From the NCBI RefSeq assembly GCF_032108445.1, contig NZ_CP134876.1:248001-312000 (forward strand): a stretch of DNA of 64,000 nt, in the 5' to 3' direction. The position numbers and the translations under genes are program-made. The notes under the pieces are model-generated. The model had not been told where the DNA came from and made no database searches. It saw only the letters and a program-made list of their open reading frames with translations. This stretch comes from Micromonospora halotolerans. GTDB lineage: Bacteria > Actinomycetota > Actinomycetes > Mycobacteriales > Micromonosporaceae. Below, one piece after another: positions 16,886-25,081 of the stretch (position 1 is its first letter; every line of letters starts with the position of its first letter).

Positions 16886-18421
16886 TCAGCCGACCGGGCA
16901 GGACAGCTCGTCGGCGGTGCGGGTGCGGGCGTACCAGCCGGCGTGTTCGGCGATCAGGTCGAGCACCGCGGCGACGTCCTCCCCGGTGGTCTCGGGGTTG
17001 AGCAGGGTGAACTTCAGGTGGTGGGCGCCGTCGACCCGGGTGCCCGCGACGAGCGCGGCGCCGGAGGCGGCGAGCGCCTCGCGGGCGTACAGGTTGGCGT
17101 CGTCGACGAGGTCGGCGGCCAGTCCGGCGGGCCGCCAGCGGAACACCAGGGTGCTCAGCGTCGGCCGGGTCACCACCTCGAAGCGGGGGTCGGCGTCGAG
17201 CAGGCGCCAGGCCTCGTCGGCCCGGTCCACCACCTCGTCGAAGAGCGCGCCGACCGCGTCGGCGCCCATGATCCGCAGGGTGAGCCAGAGCTTGAGCGCG
17301 TCGAAGCGGCGGGTGGTCTGGAGGCTCTTGTCGACCTGGTTGGGGATGCGCTGCTCGACGGCGCGCGCCGGGTTGAGGTAGTCGGCGTGCCAGGTGGCGT
17401 GCCGCAGCGTCCGGCGGTCGCGCACCAGCACGGCGCTGGAGCTGACCGGCTGGAAGAAGGACTTGTGGTAGTCGACGGCCACCGAGTCGGCCCGCTCGAT
17501 GCCGTCGAGCAGGTGCCGGCGGGTCGGCGAGACCAGCAGCCCGCAGCCGTACGCGGCGTCGACGTGCAGCCACACGCCGGCGGCCGCGCAGATGTCGGCG
17601 ACCTGCGGCAGCGGGTCGATGCTGCCGAAGTCGGTGGTGCCGGCGGTGGCCACGACGGCCATGACCAGCTGCCCGTCCGCCCGGCAGCGGGCGATCTCCC
17701 GGGCCAGCGCGTCGGGACGCATCCGCCGCTGCGCGTCGGTGTCGACGGTGCGGACCGCGTCCGGGCCGAGACCGAGCAGCCGGGCCGCCTTCTGCACGCT
17801 GAAGTGGCCGGCGGCGGAGGTGAGCACCCGCAGCCGGGACAGCGCCTCCGGTCCGGGCCGCAGCCCGGCCCGTGCCCGCGTCTCCTCCCGGGCCAGCAGC
17901 AGCGCCTGGAGGTTGGAGTGGGTGCCGCCGCTGGTGAACACCCCGTCGGCGGCGGGCCCGAGGCCGATCCGCTCGGCCGTCCAGTCGATCAGGCGGCGCT
18001 CGATGAGGGTGCCGCCGGCGCTCTGGTCCCAGGTGTCCAGTGAGGAGTTGACCGCGCTGAGCACCGCCTCGCCGAGCAGCGCCGGGATCACCACCGGGCA
18101 GTTCAGGTGGGCCAGGTACCGGGGGTGGTGGAAGAACACGGCGTCGCGCAGGTAGACGTCGTGCAGTTCGTCGAGGGCCGCGCCGGTGTCGCCGAGCGGC
18201 CGGTCGAGGTCGACGGCCGCGACGCGCGGGGCCAGGTCGTCCGGGCCGACCCCGGTGAACGGCCGGTCGGCGCTCGCCACCCGGCGGGCCACCCGCTCGA
18301 TCCCCTCGGCCAGCACACCCCGGTAGCGGTCCAGCGAGCGGGCGGTGAACAGGTGGTCCCGGGCGGCGGCCGGGCCGGCGCCGGCCGAGGGGGCCGGAAC
18401 CGTTGCTCCGGACAGACTCAT
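16886..18421 (-). CDS. desA: DesA-like PLP-dependent L-lysine decarboxylase
   Basis: A 511-residue group II PLP decarboxylase. The PLP lysine is in [11 protein letters not shown] (Lys320), the PLP-nitrogen aspartate in WLHVDAAYG (Asp288), and [13 protein letters not shown] (about 162-173) is the phosphate-binding region. In this setting it should decarboxylate lysine to cadaverine, the first committed step. Related enzymes use 2,4-diaminobutyrate or aromatic amino acids; the desBCD context decides the call. It is the first gene of the leftward operon, with a perfect iron box 90 bases upstream of its ATG. Confidence 0.9.
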   Translation of the reverse strand: MSLSGATVPAPSAGAGPAAARDHLFTARSLDRYRGVLAEGIERVARRVASADRPFTGVGPDDLAPRVAAVDLDRPLGDTGAALDELHDVYLRDAVFFHHPRYLAHLNCPVVIPALLGEAVLSAVNSSLDTWDQSAGGTLIERRLIDWTAERIGLGPAADGVFTSGGTHSNLQALLLAREETRARAGLRPGPEALSRLRVLTSAAGHFSVQKAARLLGLGPDAVRTVDTDAQRRMRPDALAREIARCRADGQLVMAVVATAGTTDFGSIDPLPQVADICAAAGVWLHVDAAYGCGLLVSPTRRHLLDGIERADSVAVDYHKSFFQPVSSSAVLVRDRRTLRHATWHADYLNPARAVEQRIPNQVDKSLQTTRRFDALKLWLTLRIMGADAVGALFDEVVDRADEAWRLLDADPRFEVVTRPTLSTLVFRWRPAGLAADLVDDANLYAREALAASGAALVAGTRVDGAHHLKFTLLNPETTGEDVAAVLDLIAEHAGWYARTRTADELSCPVG

Positions 18422-18510
18422 GGGCAGTCCTCAGTGGTCGGAATCGGACACGGCGGCGACGGCGCGACGGCGCCTCCGCGATCCCGCACGGTCCGGAAGT
18501 GATCGCGAAG

Positions 18511-18529
18511 TTAGGTTACCCTAACCTAA
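18511..18529. promoter_or_regulatory. Iron box (DtxR/IdeR/DmdR-type operator) of the des operon
   Basis: TTAGGTTACCCTAACCTAA has perfect eight-base inverted arms and matches the actinobacterial iron-box consensus at almost every position. It lies upstream of desA and overlaps the stop codon of the MFS importer gene. An Fe2+-loaded DtxR-family repressor should silence the operon when iron is plentiful. Confidence 0.92.
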
Positions 18530-19785
18530 CTCGCGGGGGTCAAGAGATCGGATGACGACACGCCGGCGCGGGTCACCTCTGCCGGTCCCGGCCCGGCCGG
18601 GAAGCGTCGCTGGTGGACCACGCCGGCCACCACGGCGAGGCCGACCAGCACGACGCAGCCGAGGGCGACCGCCGGATATCCCAGCCGGTCGGCCGCCGCC
18701 AGGCCGGCCGAGGCGGCCACGAACGAGCAGACCAGCCCGAACGAGGAGAGCACCGTGAAGTCGGTGCCGCCGGTGTCCGGCCGGGAGTAGCCCATGTTGA
18801 CCGTGTAGAGCACCACGTTGGCCACCGTGTACGCCGCCAGGAACAGGCCGAGCGCGACCACCGTCCCGGCCAGCGGCGCGCGGCCGGTGAGCAGCGGCAG
18901 CAACAGCAGCGTGGACACCACCAGCGAGGCGCCGGCCACCACCAGCACGCGGGCGCGGCCGTACCGGCCGATGCCCAGCCCGGCCAGCAGGCCGGCCGCG
19001 ATCGCGGGCACGCTGGTCACCACGCCGGTGACCACACCGATCCGCTGAAGCGACCAGCCGGCGTCCACCAGCGCCGGGCTGACCAGCGCGTACGCCGCAC
19101 CGGCCCCGACATAGAGCAGCGGCACCACGCCGAAGGTCCACCACCGGCAGCCCGGCTGGGCGAACACGGACAGCAGCGCCCGGTACGCGTGCGCCGTGGA
19201 GAGCACCCGGTCGGTCCGGGGCGGCTCGCGGAACCGCCACACCACCAGCAGGCCGACCGCGGTCAGGGCGGCCAGCAGCAGGATCGCCGGCCGCCAGCCG
19301 TACCGGTCGTAGACCACCACGCAGGCGCCGCCGCCGAGCAGGTTGCCCAGGTAGCTCGCGGCGACCTGGATGCCGTTGCCGGTGCCCCGGGCGCCGGCCG
19401 GGAGCAGCCGCACGGCCACGGCGTCCACCGCGATGTCCTGGGTGGCGGAGAGCAGCACGTACGCGAGGCAGACCGCGACGACCGGGCCGAGCTGGTCGGC
19501 GGGGCGGTCGAAGGGCAGCAGCGCGGCCAGCGCCAGCACCAGCCCGGTCTGGAGCACCAGCAGCCAGGAGCGGTAGTGGCCGCGGTCGCGCGAGCCGTAC
19601 CGGTCGAGGATCGGGGCCCAGAGGAACTTGACCGGCCACACGAGACCGACGATCTGCAGCAGCGCGAGGGTCTCCAGCGAGGTGCCGCCGTCGCGCAGGA
19701 TCGCGGTCAGCCCGACGGTGATGAAGCCCACCCCGAGGTACTGGGTGACGTAGAGCGTGGTCAGCGTGCCCAGGCGGCCGGTCAC
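18526..19785 (-). CDS. MFS transporter, probable ferri-siderophore importer (RhtX/FptX or AmpG-like)
   Basis: A 419-residue, 12-TM protein. Its start VTGRLGTLTTLYVTQYLGVGFI, the loop LLQIVGLVWPVKFLWAPILDRYG and the segment LLSATQDIAVDAVAVRLL resemble the AmpG/RhtX/FptX group, some of which import ferric siderophores across the inner membrane. The GTG start overlaps the stop of the siderophore-interacting reductase gene, so the two are coupled and share the iron box at about 20521. Import of an iron complex followed by cytoplasmic reductive release is the natural reading. An exporter role cannot be excluded from sequence. Confidence 0.78.
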   Translation of the reverse strand: MTGRLGTLTTLYVTQYLGVGFITVGLTAILRDGGTSLETLALLQIVGLVWPVKFLWAPILDRYGSRDRGHYRSWLLVLQTGLVLALAALLPFDRPADQLGPVVAVCLAYVLLSATQDIAVDAVAVRLLPAGARGTGNGIQVAASYLGNLLGGGACVVVYDRYGWRPAILLLAALTAVGLLVVWRFREPPRTDRVLSTAHAYRALLSVFAQPGCRWWTFGVVPLLYVGAGAAYALVSPALVDAGWSLQRIGVVTGVVTSVPAIAAGLLAGLGIGRYGRARVLVVAGASLVVSTLLLLPLLTGRAPLAGTVVALGLFLAAYTVANVVLYTVNMGYSRPDTGGTDFTVLSSFGLVCSFVAASAGLAAADRLGYPAVALGCVVLVGLAVVAGVVHQRRFPAGPGPAEVTRAGVSSSDLLTPAS

Positions 19786-20492
19786 CGGACGCTCCAGTAG
19801 CCCAGCGAGGTCACCTGGTGCTTCCCGACGCCGAGGGTGCGGCGCAGGTGCCGGGTGATGTCCCGGGTGCTGGCCGCCTCGGCGGCCACCCAGTAGTGCG
19901 CGTCGTCGGCGGCCGGCAGCGCGTCCCGGACGGTCTTCACGAGGCCCTCGCCGTCGGCGCCGCGCGGGATCCAGGTGACCTCGTGGTGCTCGCGGGCGCG
20001 CGGCTCCAGCGCCCGCTCGCCATCGTGGGCGTACTCGAGCCAGACCGTGGCCGGCACGTCGGCGGCGGCGTCGAGCAGGCTGTTCACCGCCGGCAGCGAG
20101 GCGGCGTCGCCGACCAGGTAGAGGTGGCGCGGGGCCGGCTCGGGCAGGGCGAAGGCGCTGCCCTGGACGGTGGCCTCGATGGTGTCGCCGGCGGCCGCGG
20201 TCTCCGCCCAGCGGGCGGCGCACCCGTCGTGGAGGGCGAACTCCAGGTGGAACCGGCCGGTGGCCGGGTCGGGATCGACCAGGGTGTACGCCCGCTGGTG
20301 CGGCTTGCCGTCGTTGTCGAACCAGAGCCGGATCCACATGGTGGGGTGCACGCTGCAGGCGTCCAGCAGGTCGCCGCCGTCCATCAGCAGCCGCCGGTAC
20401 CGGTCGCCGACCGGCTCGGTGTCGAGCACGGTGAGCCGGAAGTTCCGCCCGCCCATGGCGCGCAGCACGAGCGCTTCCCAGTTCCGCTTCAC
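19782..20492 (-). CDS. Siderophore-interacting protein (ViuB/DesF-like ferric reductase)
   Basis: A 236-residue SIP-family flavoprotein that reduces ferric siderophores to release iron. The FAD-binding motif is RAYTLVDPDP (about 66-75), followed by FHLEFALHDG and the phosphate-binding DTIEATVQGS. The NAD(P)H side contains HLYLVGDAASLPAV and the C-terminal YWVAAEAASTRDITRHLR typical of SIPs. It begins with GTG at 20492 and is directly preceded by two iron-responsive palindromes. It is followed, with a 4-base overlap, by the MFS importer gene. Confidence 0.92.
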   Translation of the reverse strand: MKRNWEALVLRAMGGRNFRLTVLDTEPVGDRYRRLLMDGGDLLDACSVHPTMWIRLWFDNDGKPHQRAYTLVDPDPATGRFHLEFALHDGCAARWAETAAAGDTIEATVQGSAFALPEPAPRHLYLVGDAASLPAVNSLLDAAADVPATVWLEYAHDGERALEPRAREHHEVTWIPRGADGEGLVKTVRDALPAADDAHYWVAAEAASTRDITRHLRRTLGVGKHQVTSLGYWSVR

Positions 20493-20505
20493 GTGACGCC
20501 TCCAG

Positions 20506-20539
20506 TAAGGTCTGCCTTAGTTAGGGGAGGGTAACCTAA
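20506..20539. promoter_or_regulatory. Composite iron operator between divergent units
   Basis: Two neighbouring elements lie between the reductase gene (leftward) and the Ntn-hydrolase gene (rightward). TTAGGGGAGGGTAACCTAA at 20521-20539 matches the 19-base iron box at about 16 positions. TAAGGTCTGCCTTA at 20506-20519 is a shorter palindrome with five-base arms. One DtxR-type repressor here could control both directions. Confidence 0.8.
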
Positions 20540-20590
20540 GTTGATGTTCACGATGTGGCCGGCCGGTGACGTGTCCGCGACGGCCGGCCC

Positions 20591-22645
20591 GTGACCGGCA
20601 TCCGGCGTGACGCCTGGGGCGTGCCGCAGCTGTGGGGAGACACCGTCGAGGAGCTGGCCCGGCTCCAGGGCCGCGCGGCCGCGCTCGACCGGGCCTGGCA
20701 GATCGAGGTCGAACGGTGGCGCGCCGAGGGCCGGCTGGCCGAACACCTCGGCCCCGCCGAACTGGGCTGGGACCGGTTCGCCCGGCGGGCCCGCCTCGCC
20801 GACACCGCCGCCCGCTGCTTCCGGCGGCTCTCCCCCGCCACCCGCCGCTGGGTCACCGCGTACGTCGACGGGGTGAACGCCGGGCTCGCCGAGGGCGCGG
20901 CCGGTGCCCCCGAGTTCGCGGCGACCGGCTGCGCCCCCGGCCGGTGGCGGCCGTGGTCCCCGCTCGGCGTCTTCCTGGTCCAGCACGTCCTCTTCGGCAC
21001 CTTCCCCAACAAGCTCTGGCGGGCCCACGTGGAGGCCACCCTCGGCCCGGCGGCGACCGGCCTGTTCGCGGTCGAGGGACCGGGCGGGTCGGGCAGCAAC
21101 GCCTGGGTGCTGCCCGGCGACCCGGCCGCCGGCCGGGGGCCGGTGCTGGCCGGCGACCCGCACCGGGTGCTGGAGCTGCCCGGGATCTACCAGCAGGTCC
21201 GGCTGGCCTGCCCCGAGTTCGACGTGCTCGGGTTCGCCTTCCCCGGCGTGCCGGGACTGCCGCACTTCGGCCACGCCGGCGAGGTGGCCTGGGCGGTCAC
21301 CAACGCGATGGCCGACTACCAGGACGTCTACCGCGAGCGATTGCGCCGCGAGGGCGGGCGGGTGCTGGTCCGGGACGCCGACGGCTGGCTGCCGGCCCGC
21401 CACCACGTCGAGCGGATCCGGGTCCGCGGCGCCGCCCCGGAGCCGGTCGAGGTGATCGAGACCCCGCGCGGCCCGGTGATCGACCACGACCGGCACACCG
21501 GCGAGGGGCTCAGCCTGCGGGTCCCGGCCCGGGTCGAGGCGGACCTCGGCTTCGACGCGCTGCTGCCGCTGCTGCGGGCGCGGACCGTGGACGACGTCAC
21601 CGAGGCGCTGCGCGGCTGGGTCGAGCCGGTCAACAGCGTGCTGGTGGCCGACCGGCACGGCGGCGTGCGGCAGCTCGTCGCGGGACTGGTGCCGCTGCGC
21701 GACGACCGCTGCCGGTGGGTGCCGGTGCCCGGCTGGGAACCGCGCTACCGGTGGTCCGGCCGGTACGCCGAGGCCAAGCCGGTCGAGGTGGCCGGCGTGG
21801 CGGTCTGCGCCAACGACCGCCGCGACGACGTGGCCGACCTCGGGATCGACTTCGCGCCCCCGCACCGCGCCGCGCGGATCCGGGACCTGCTCGCCGCGGA
21901 CGTACCCTCCGACGCCGTGCACGTGGACAGCCGGCTGGCGGCCGGCCCGCTGCGGGCGGTGCTCGACCGGCTCGACCCGGCGGCCCTCGACCCGGCCGCG
22001 CGGACGCTGCGGGACCGGCTGCGCGCCTGGGACGGCCGGATGGCCGCCGACAGCACCGACGCCGGCGCCTGGGCGGCCTGGCGGAGCGCGCTGGTCCGCC
22101 GGCTGCACGAGCATCCCCGGCTGCGCCCGCTGCGCACCCCGGCCCGGTACGACGCGCTGTTCGCGCCGTGGACCGACCCCCTCGCCCGGCTCGGGCACGC
22201 CCTCGACGGCCTGGTCGCCGGGGCGGACCGGCTCGGGGTGGACGTCGGCGCGGTCGCCGCGGCGGCGCTGGCCGAGGTGGCGGCCGCCGGCCCGGCCCCG
22301 GCGTGGGGCGCGCGGCACCGCCTGCACCCCGTGCACCTCGGCGCGGCCCCCGAGGTCGACGCCGCCGTGGCGGTGATGCGCGAGCGGGTGACCCTCGGCG
22401 GCGACACCGACTGCGTGCTCGCCACCTCCAGCGTCCCCGGGGTCTCCGACGCGTGCTGGCGCGGCCCGGTGGCCCGCTACGTCTGGGACCTCACCGACCG
22501 TTCGCGCAGCCGCTGGGTGGTGCCGTTCGGCGCCTCCGGCCGTGCCGGCGACCCGCACTTCGACGACCAACTGCCGCGCTGGGCGGCCGGCGAGCTGATC
22601 CCGGTGCCCGACGCGGACCTCACGCGAGAAGGAGACCCGTCATGA
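20591..22645 (+). CDS. Penicillin-acylase-family Ntn hydrolase (DesG-like)
   Basis: A 684-residue S45-type Ntn hydrolase. The self-cleaving site and nucleophile are in GPGGSGSNAWVL, with Ser169 as the predicted new N-terminal catalytic serine. The alpha-chain part (1-168) and beta-chain part (169-684) have roughly family proportions, and the beta chain contains FPGVPGLPHFGHAGEVAWAV and the later VNSVLVADRHGGVRQLV. Family members hydrolyse or form amide bonds to acyl or aryl-acetyl groups. No signal peptide is visible, so it should act in the cytoplasm, unlike classical secreted penicillin acylases. Expanded desferrioxamine loci carrying a penicillin-amidase-like desG and an extra acyltransferase desH have, to my recollection, been linked to acyl/aryl desferrioxamines. 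The start (GTG 20591) is uncertain. Confidence 0.85.
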   Translation: MTGIRRDAWGVPQLWGDTVEELARLQGRAAALDRAWQIEVERWRAEGRLAEHLGPAELGWDRFARRARLADTAARCFRRLSPATRRWVTAYVDGVNAGLAEGAAGAPEFAATGCAPGRWRPWSPLGVFLVQHVLFGTFPNKLWRAHVEATLGPAATGLFAVEGPGGSGSNAWVLPGDPAAGRGPVLAGDPHRVLELPGIYQQVRLACPEFDVLGFAFPGVPGLPHFGHAGEVAWAVTNAMADYQDVYRERLRREGGRVLVRDADGWLPARHHVERIRVRGAAPEPVEVIETPRGPVIDHDRHTGEGLSLRVPARVEADLGFDALLPLLRARTVDDVTEALRGWVEPVNSVLVADRHGGVRQLVAGLVPLRDDRCRWVPVPGWEPRYRWSGRYAEAKPVEVAGVAVCANDRRDDVADLGIDFAPPHRAARIRDLLAADVPSDAVHVDSRLAAGPLRAVLDRLDPAALDPAARTLRDRLRAWDGRMAADSTDAGAWAAWRSALVRRLHEHPRLRPLRTPARYDALFAPWTDPLARLGHALDGLVAGADRLGVDVGAVAAAALAEVAAAGPAPAWGARHRLHPVHLGAAPEVDAAVAVMRERVTLGGDTDCVLATSSVPGVSDACWRGPVARYVWDLTDRSRSRWVVPFGASGRAGDPHFDDQLPRWAAGELIPVPDADLTREGDPS

Positions 22646-23199
22646 CGTACCAGGAGAAGCTGCCCGGCCTCGGCGAGCTGCGGCTCGTCCCGGTCGAGCC
22701 GGCGACCGACGCGGCGCTGCTGCACGGCTGGGTGACCCAGCCGTGGGCCCGGTTCTGGGGCATGGGCGAGCACACCGAGGCGGAGGTGCGGGAGGTCTAC
22801 GCGTTCCTCGACGGGCTGGCCACGCACCACGCGTACCTGATCACGCTGGACGGGACGCCGGTCGGCCTGTTCCAGACCTACCGGCCCGAGGCCGACCCGG
22901 TCGGCGAGCGCTACCCGGTCCGCACCGGCGACATCGGGATGCACCTGCTGCTCGTGCCCGGCCGGCAGCTCCCCGGCCTCACCTCGGCGGTCGGGCCGGC
23001 CCTGGCCCGCTTCCTCTTCAGCGACCCGACGCGGCAGCGCATCGTCGTCGAGCCGGACGTGCGCAACGAGCGCGCGCTGCGCCGGCTGGAACGGGAGGGC
23101 TTCACCTTCGACGCCGAGATCGACATGCCGGACAAGCGGGCCCAGCTCGCCTTCCTCACCCGGGACCGGTTCGAGGCCGACCACCCGCTCCCGGCCTGA
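22642..23199 (+). CDS. Second DesC-like GNAT N-acyltransferase (DesH-like)
   Basis: A 185-residue paralogue of the acyltransferase at 15013-15573. Shared stretches include [17 protein letters not shown] and [21 protein letters not shown]. Its substrate loop differs and is shorter of aromatic residues, which suggests a different acyl-CoA. The start overlaps the Ntn-hydrolase stop (ATGA) and GGAGA lies eight bases upstream, so the two proteins are made together. A role adding a non-succinyl (acetyl, fatty or aryl) group to the siderophore backbone is plausible but inferred. Confidence 0.88.
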   Translation: MTYQEKLPGLGELRLVPVEPATDAALLHGWVTQPWARFWGMGEHTEAEVREVYAFLDGLATHHAYLITLDGTPVGLFQTYRPEADPVGERYPVRTGDIGMHLLLVPGRQLPGLTSAVGPALARFLFSDPTRQRIVVEPDVRNERALRRLEREGFTFDAEIDMPDKRAQLAFLTRDRFEADHPLPA

Positions 23200-23207
23200 C
23201 GACGACA

Positions 23208-23238
23208 GCGCCCGCCCGGCACGGGGCCGGGCGGGCGC
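23208..23238. terminator. Bidirectional hairpin terminator between convergent siderophore genes
   Basis: GCGCCCGCCCGGC and its exact complement form a 13-base-pair stem around the loop ACGGG. It is placed between the rightward acyltransferase gene and the leftward lipoprotein gene, so it can serve both. Confidence 0.8.
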
Positions 23239-23255
23239 GGACGGTCGTCGGTGGC

Positions 23256-24200
23256 TCAGGCGGCCAGGTACTTCTCCAGGTCGTCCAGGATCTTGTTGGC
23301 GGCGCCGACACCGATGCCGGTCATCCAGACCTCGTCGGAGACCACGTGCGCCTTGCCCGCCTTCACCGCGGACAGGCCCTGCCACAGGCTGCCGGCCGTG
23401 ACCTTCGTCTGCTCCGCGGCGGCCTTCTCGCCGTACGCGGTCACGAAGACCACGTCGCCGTCGACCTCGTTGACCCGCTCGGGGCTGACCAGGTCGAAGC
23501 GCTTGTCCTCCTTGCCCTCCAGCAGCTGCCGCGCAGGGCGGCCCAGGCCGGTGTCACCGACCACGATGCCGGAGAACGAGTCCGGGCCGTAGACCCGGAT
23601 GTTGCCCGGGATGAACCGCACGATGGAAATCTTCCGCGACGAGGCGTCGCCGAGCTTCGCGCCGAAGTCCCTGGCCCGCTTCTCGTACGCGGCGAGCTGG
23701 TCCTTGGCCTGCTGCTCCTTGCCGAGCGCCTTGCCGTCGAGGAGGAAGTTCTCCTTCCAGGTGATGCCCACCTTCTCGGTGAACACCGTCGGGGCGATCG
23801 CGGACAGCTCGTCGTAGAACTTCTCCTGGCGGAACTTGCTGCCGAGGATCAGGTCCGGCTTGAGCGCGTTGATCGCCTCCAGGTCGGGCTCGGTGAGCAC
23901 CCCGACCTCCTTGATGCCGGCCAGCTTGTCCGCGCCGAAGTAGGTGGGCCAGCTCTTCGCCTCGCCGGCGGTGGCCGCGCCGACCGGGGTGACGCCCAGC
24001 GAGAGCGCCGTGTCGATCTTGTCGGTGTCGAGCACCACGACGCGCTTCGGCTCGGCGGGCACCTTGGTGGTCCCCATGGCGTGGGTGATCTCCCGGGTCT
24101 CCCCGGCGCTGGTGCCGGAGACGGGATCGCTCTCCCCGCAGGCGGTGAGGCCCACGCCGAGGGCGAGGGCCGCGGTGAGAGCGACGGCGAGACGGCGCAT
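23256..24200 (-). CDS. Iron-siderophore ABC transporter substrate-binding lipoprotein (DesE-like)
   Basis: A 314-residue class III (FecB/TroA-like) periplasmic-type binding protein anchored as a lipoprotein: a signal peptide with lipobox LTAC (Cys21) follows a basic MRR start. The N-lobe contains TTKVPAEPKRVVVLDTDKIDTALSLG, typical for siderophore binders, and the C-lobe ends in the usual GIGVGAANKILDDLEKYL. It should capture the ferric hydroxamate outside the cell. ATG 24200 is chosen because AAAGGA lies seven bases upstream; ATG 24215 would add five residues. It is last in the leftward ABC operon. Confidence 0.92.
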   Translation of the reverse strand: MRRLAVALTAALALGVGLTACGESDPVSGTSAGETREITHAMGTTKVPAEPKRVVVLDTDKIDTALSLGVTPVGAATAGEAKSWPTYFGADKLAGIKEVGVLTEPDLEAINALKPDLILGSKFRQEKFYDELSAIAPTVFTEKVGITWKENFLLDGKALGKEQQAKDQLAAYEKRARDFGAKLGDASSRKISIVRFIPGNIRVYGPDSFSGIVVGDTGLGRPARQLLEGKEDKRFDLVSPERVNEVDGDVVFVTAYGEKAAAEQTKVTAGSLWQGLSAVKAGKAHVVSDEVWMTGIGVGAANKILDDLEKYLAA

Positions 24201-24238
24201 CAAGGGTCCTTTCATGACGGGTACGGGCCGGCGCGCGG

Positions 24239-25081
24239 TCACGCGTCGCCGGCGGAGGCGCCGGCCGGGGCCGGCGTGGCGGCCGGAGCGGCCGAGGTGT
24301 GCGTCAGGGCCGGCACCACGAGCGGGGCGCCGGTGACCGGGCAGGGCACGACCACGCAGTCGAGCCCGAAGACGTCGCGGACCAGGTCGGCCGTGAGGAT
24401 CTCGCGCGGCGGCCCGGCGGCGACCACCGCGCCGGCCCGCATGGCGACCAGGTGGTCGGCGTAGCGGGCGGCCTGGTTGAGGTCGTGCAGCACGGCGACC
24501 ACCGTCCGGCCCCGCTCGGCGCGCAGCCGGTGCAGCAGGTCCAGCACCTCCACCTGGTGGGCCAGGTCGAGGAAGGTGGTCGGCTCGTCCAGCAGCAGCG
24601 CGTCGGTGTCCTGGGCCAGGGTCATGGCGATCCAGACCCGCTGCCGCTGGCCGCCGGAGAGGGTGTCCACCGGCCGGTCGGCCAGCTCGGCGACATCGGC
24701 CATGGCCATGGCCTCGTCGACGGCCCGGCCGTCCTCCGCGGACCACTGCCGCCACCACCGCTGGTAGGGCTGGCGGCCCCGGCCGACCAGGTCGGCGACG
24801 GTGATCCCCTCGGGCACCAGCGGGCTCTGCGGCAGCACGCCGAGCCGCCGGGCCACCTCGCGGGTGGGCACGTCACGGATCGCCGTGCCGTCCAGCAGCA
24901 CCGCGCCGCGGCGCGGGGTGAGCAGCCGGGCCATGGTGCGCAGCAGGGTGGACTTGCCGCAGGCGTTCGGCCCGACGATCACCGTGAACGCGTCGGCGGG
25001 CAGGTCGAGGTCCAGCCCGTCGAGCACGGTCCGGGTCTCGTAGCCGACGACCAGGTCGCGGGTGGACAGCAGCGCGGTCAC
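24239..25081 (-). CDS. Siderophore ABC transporter ATPase (FepC-like)
   Basis: A 280-residue ATP-binding subunit. Walker A reads GPNACGKST, the signature is TLSGGQRQRVWIAM, Walker B is ALLLDEPTTFLDLAHQ and the H-loop is VAVLHDLNQAARYADHL. These match the FepC/FhuC subgroup with the LDLAHQ D-loop. The C-terminus has a non-conserved alanine/proline-rich tail of about 25 residues. The GTG at 25081 overlaps the permease stop, so it is translationally coupled. It powers the two FecCD permeases upstream. Confidence 0.93.
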   Translation of the reverse strand: MTALLSTRDLVVGYETRTVLDGLDLDLPADAFTVIVGPNACGKSTLLRTMARLLTPRRGAVLLDGTAIRDVPTREVARRLGVLPQSPLVPEGITVADLVGRGRQPYQRWWRQWSAEDGRAVDEAMAMADVAELADRPVDTLSGGQRQRVWIAMTLAQDTDALLLDEPTTFLDLAHQVEVLDLLHRLRAERGRTVVAVLHDLNQAARYADHLVAMRAGAVVAAGPPREILTADLVRDVFGLDCVVVPCPVTGAPLVVPALTHTSAAPAATPAPAGASAGDA

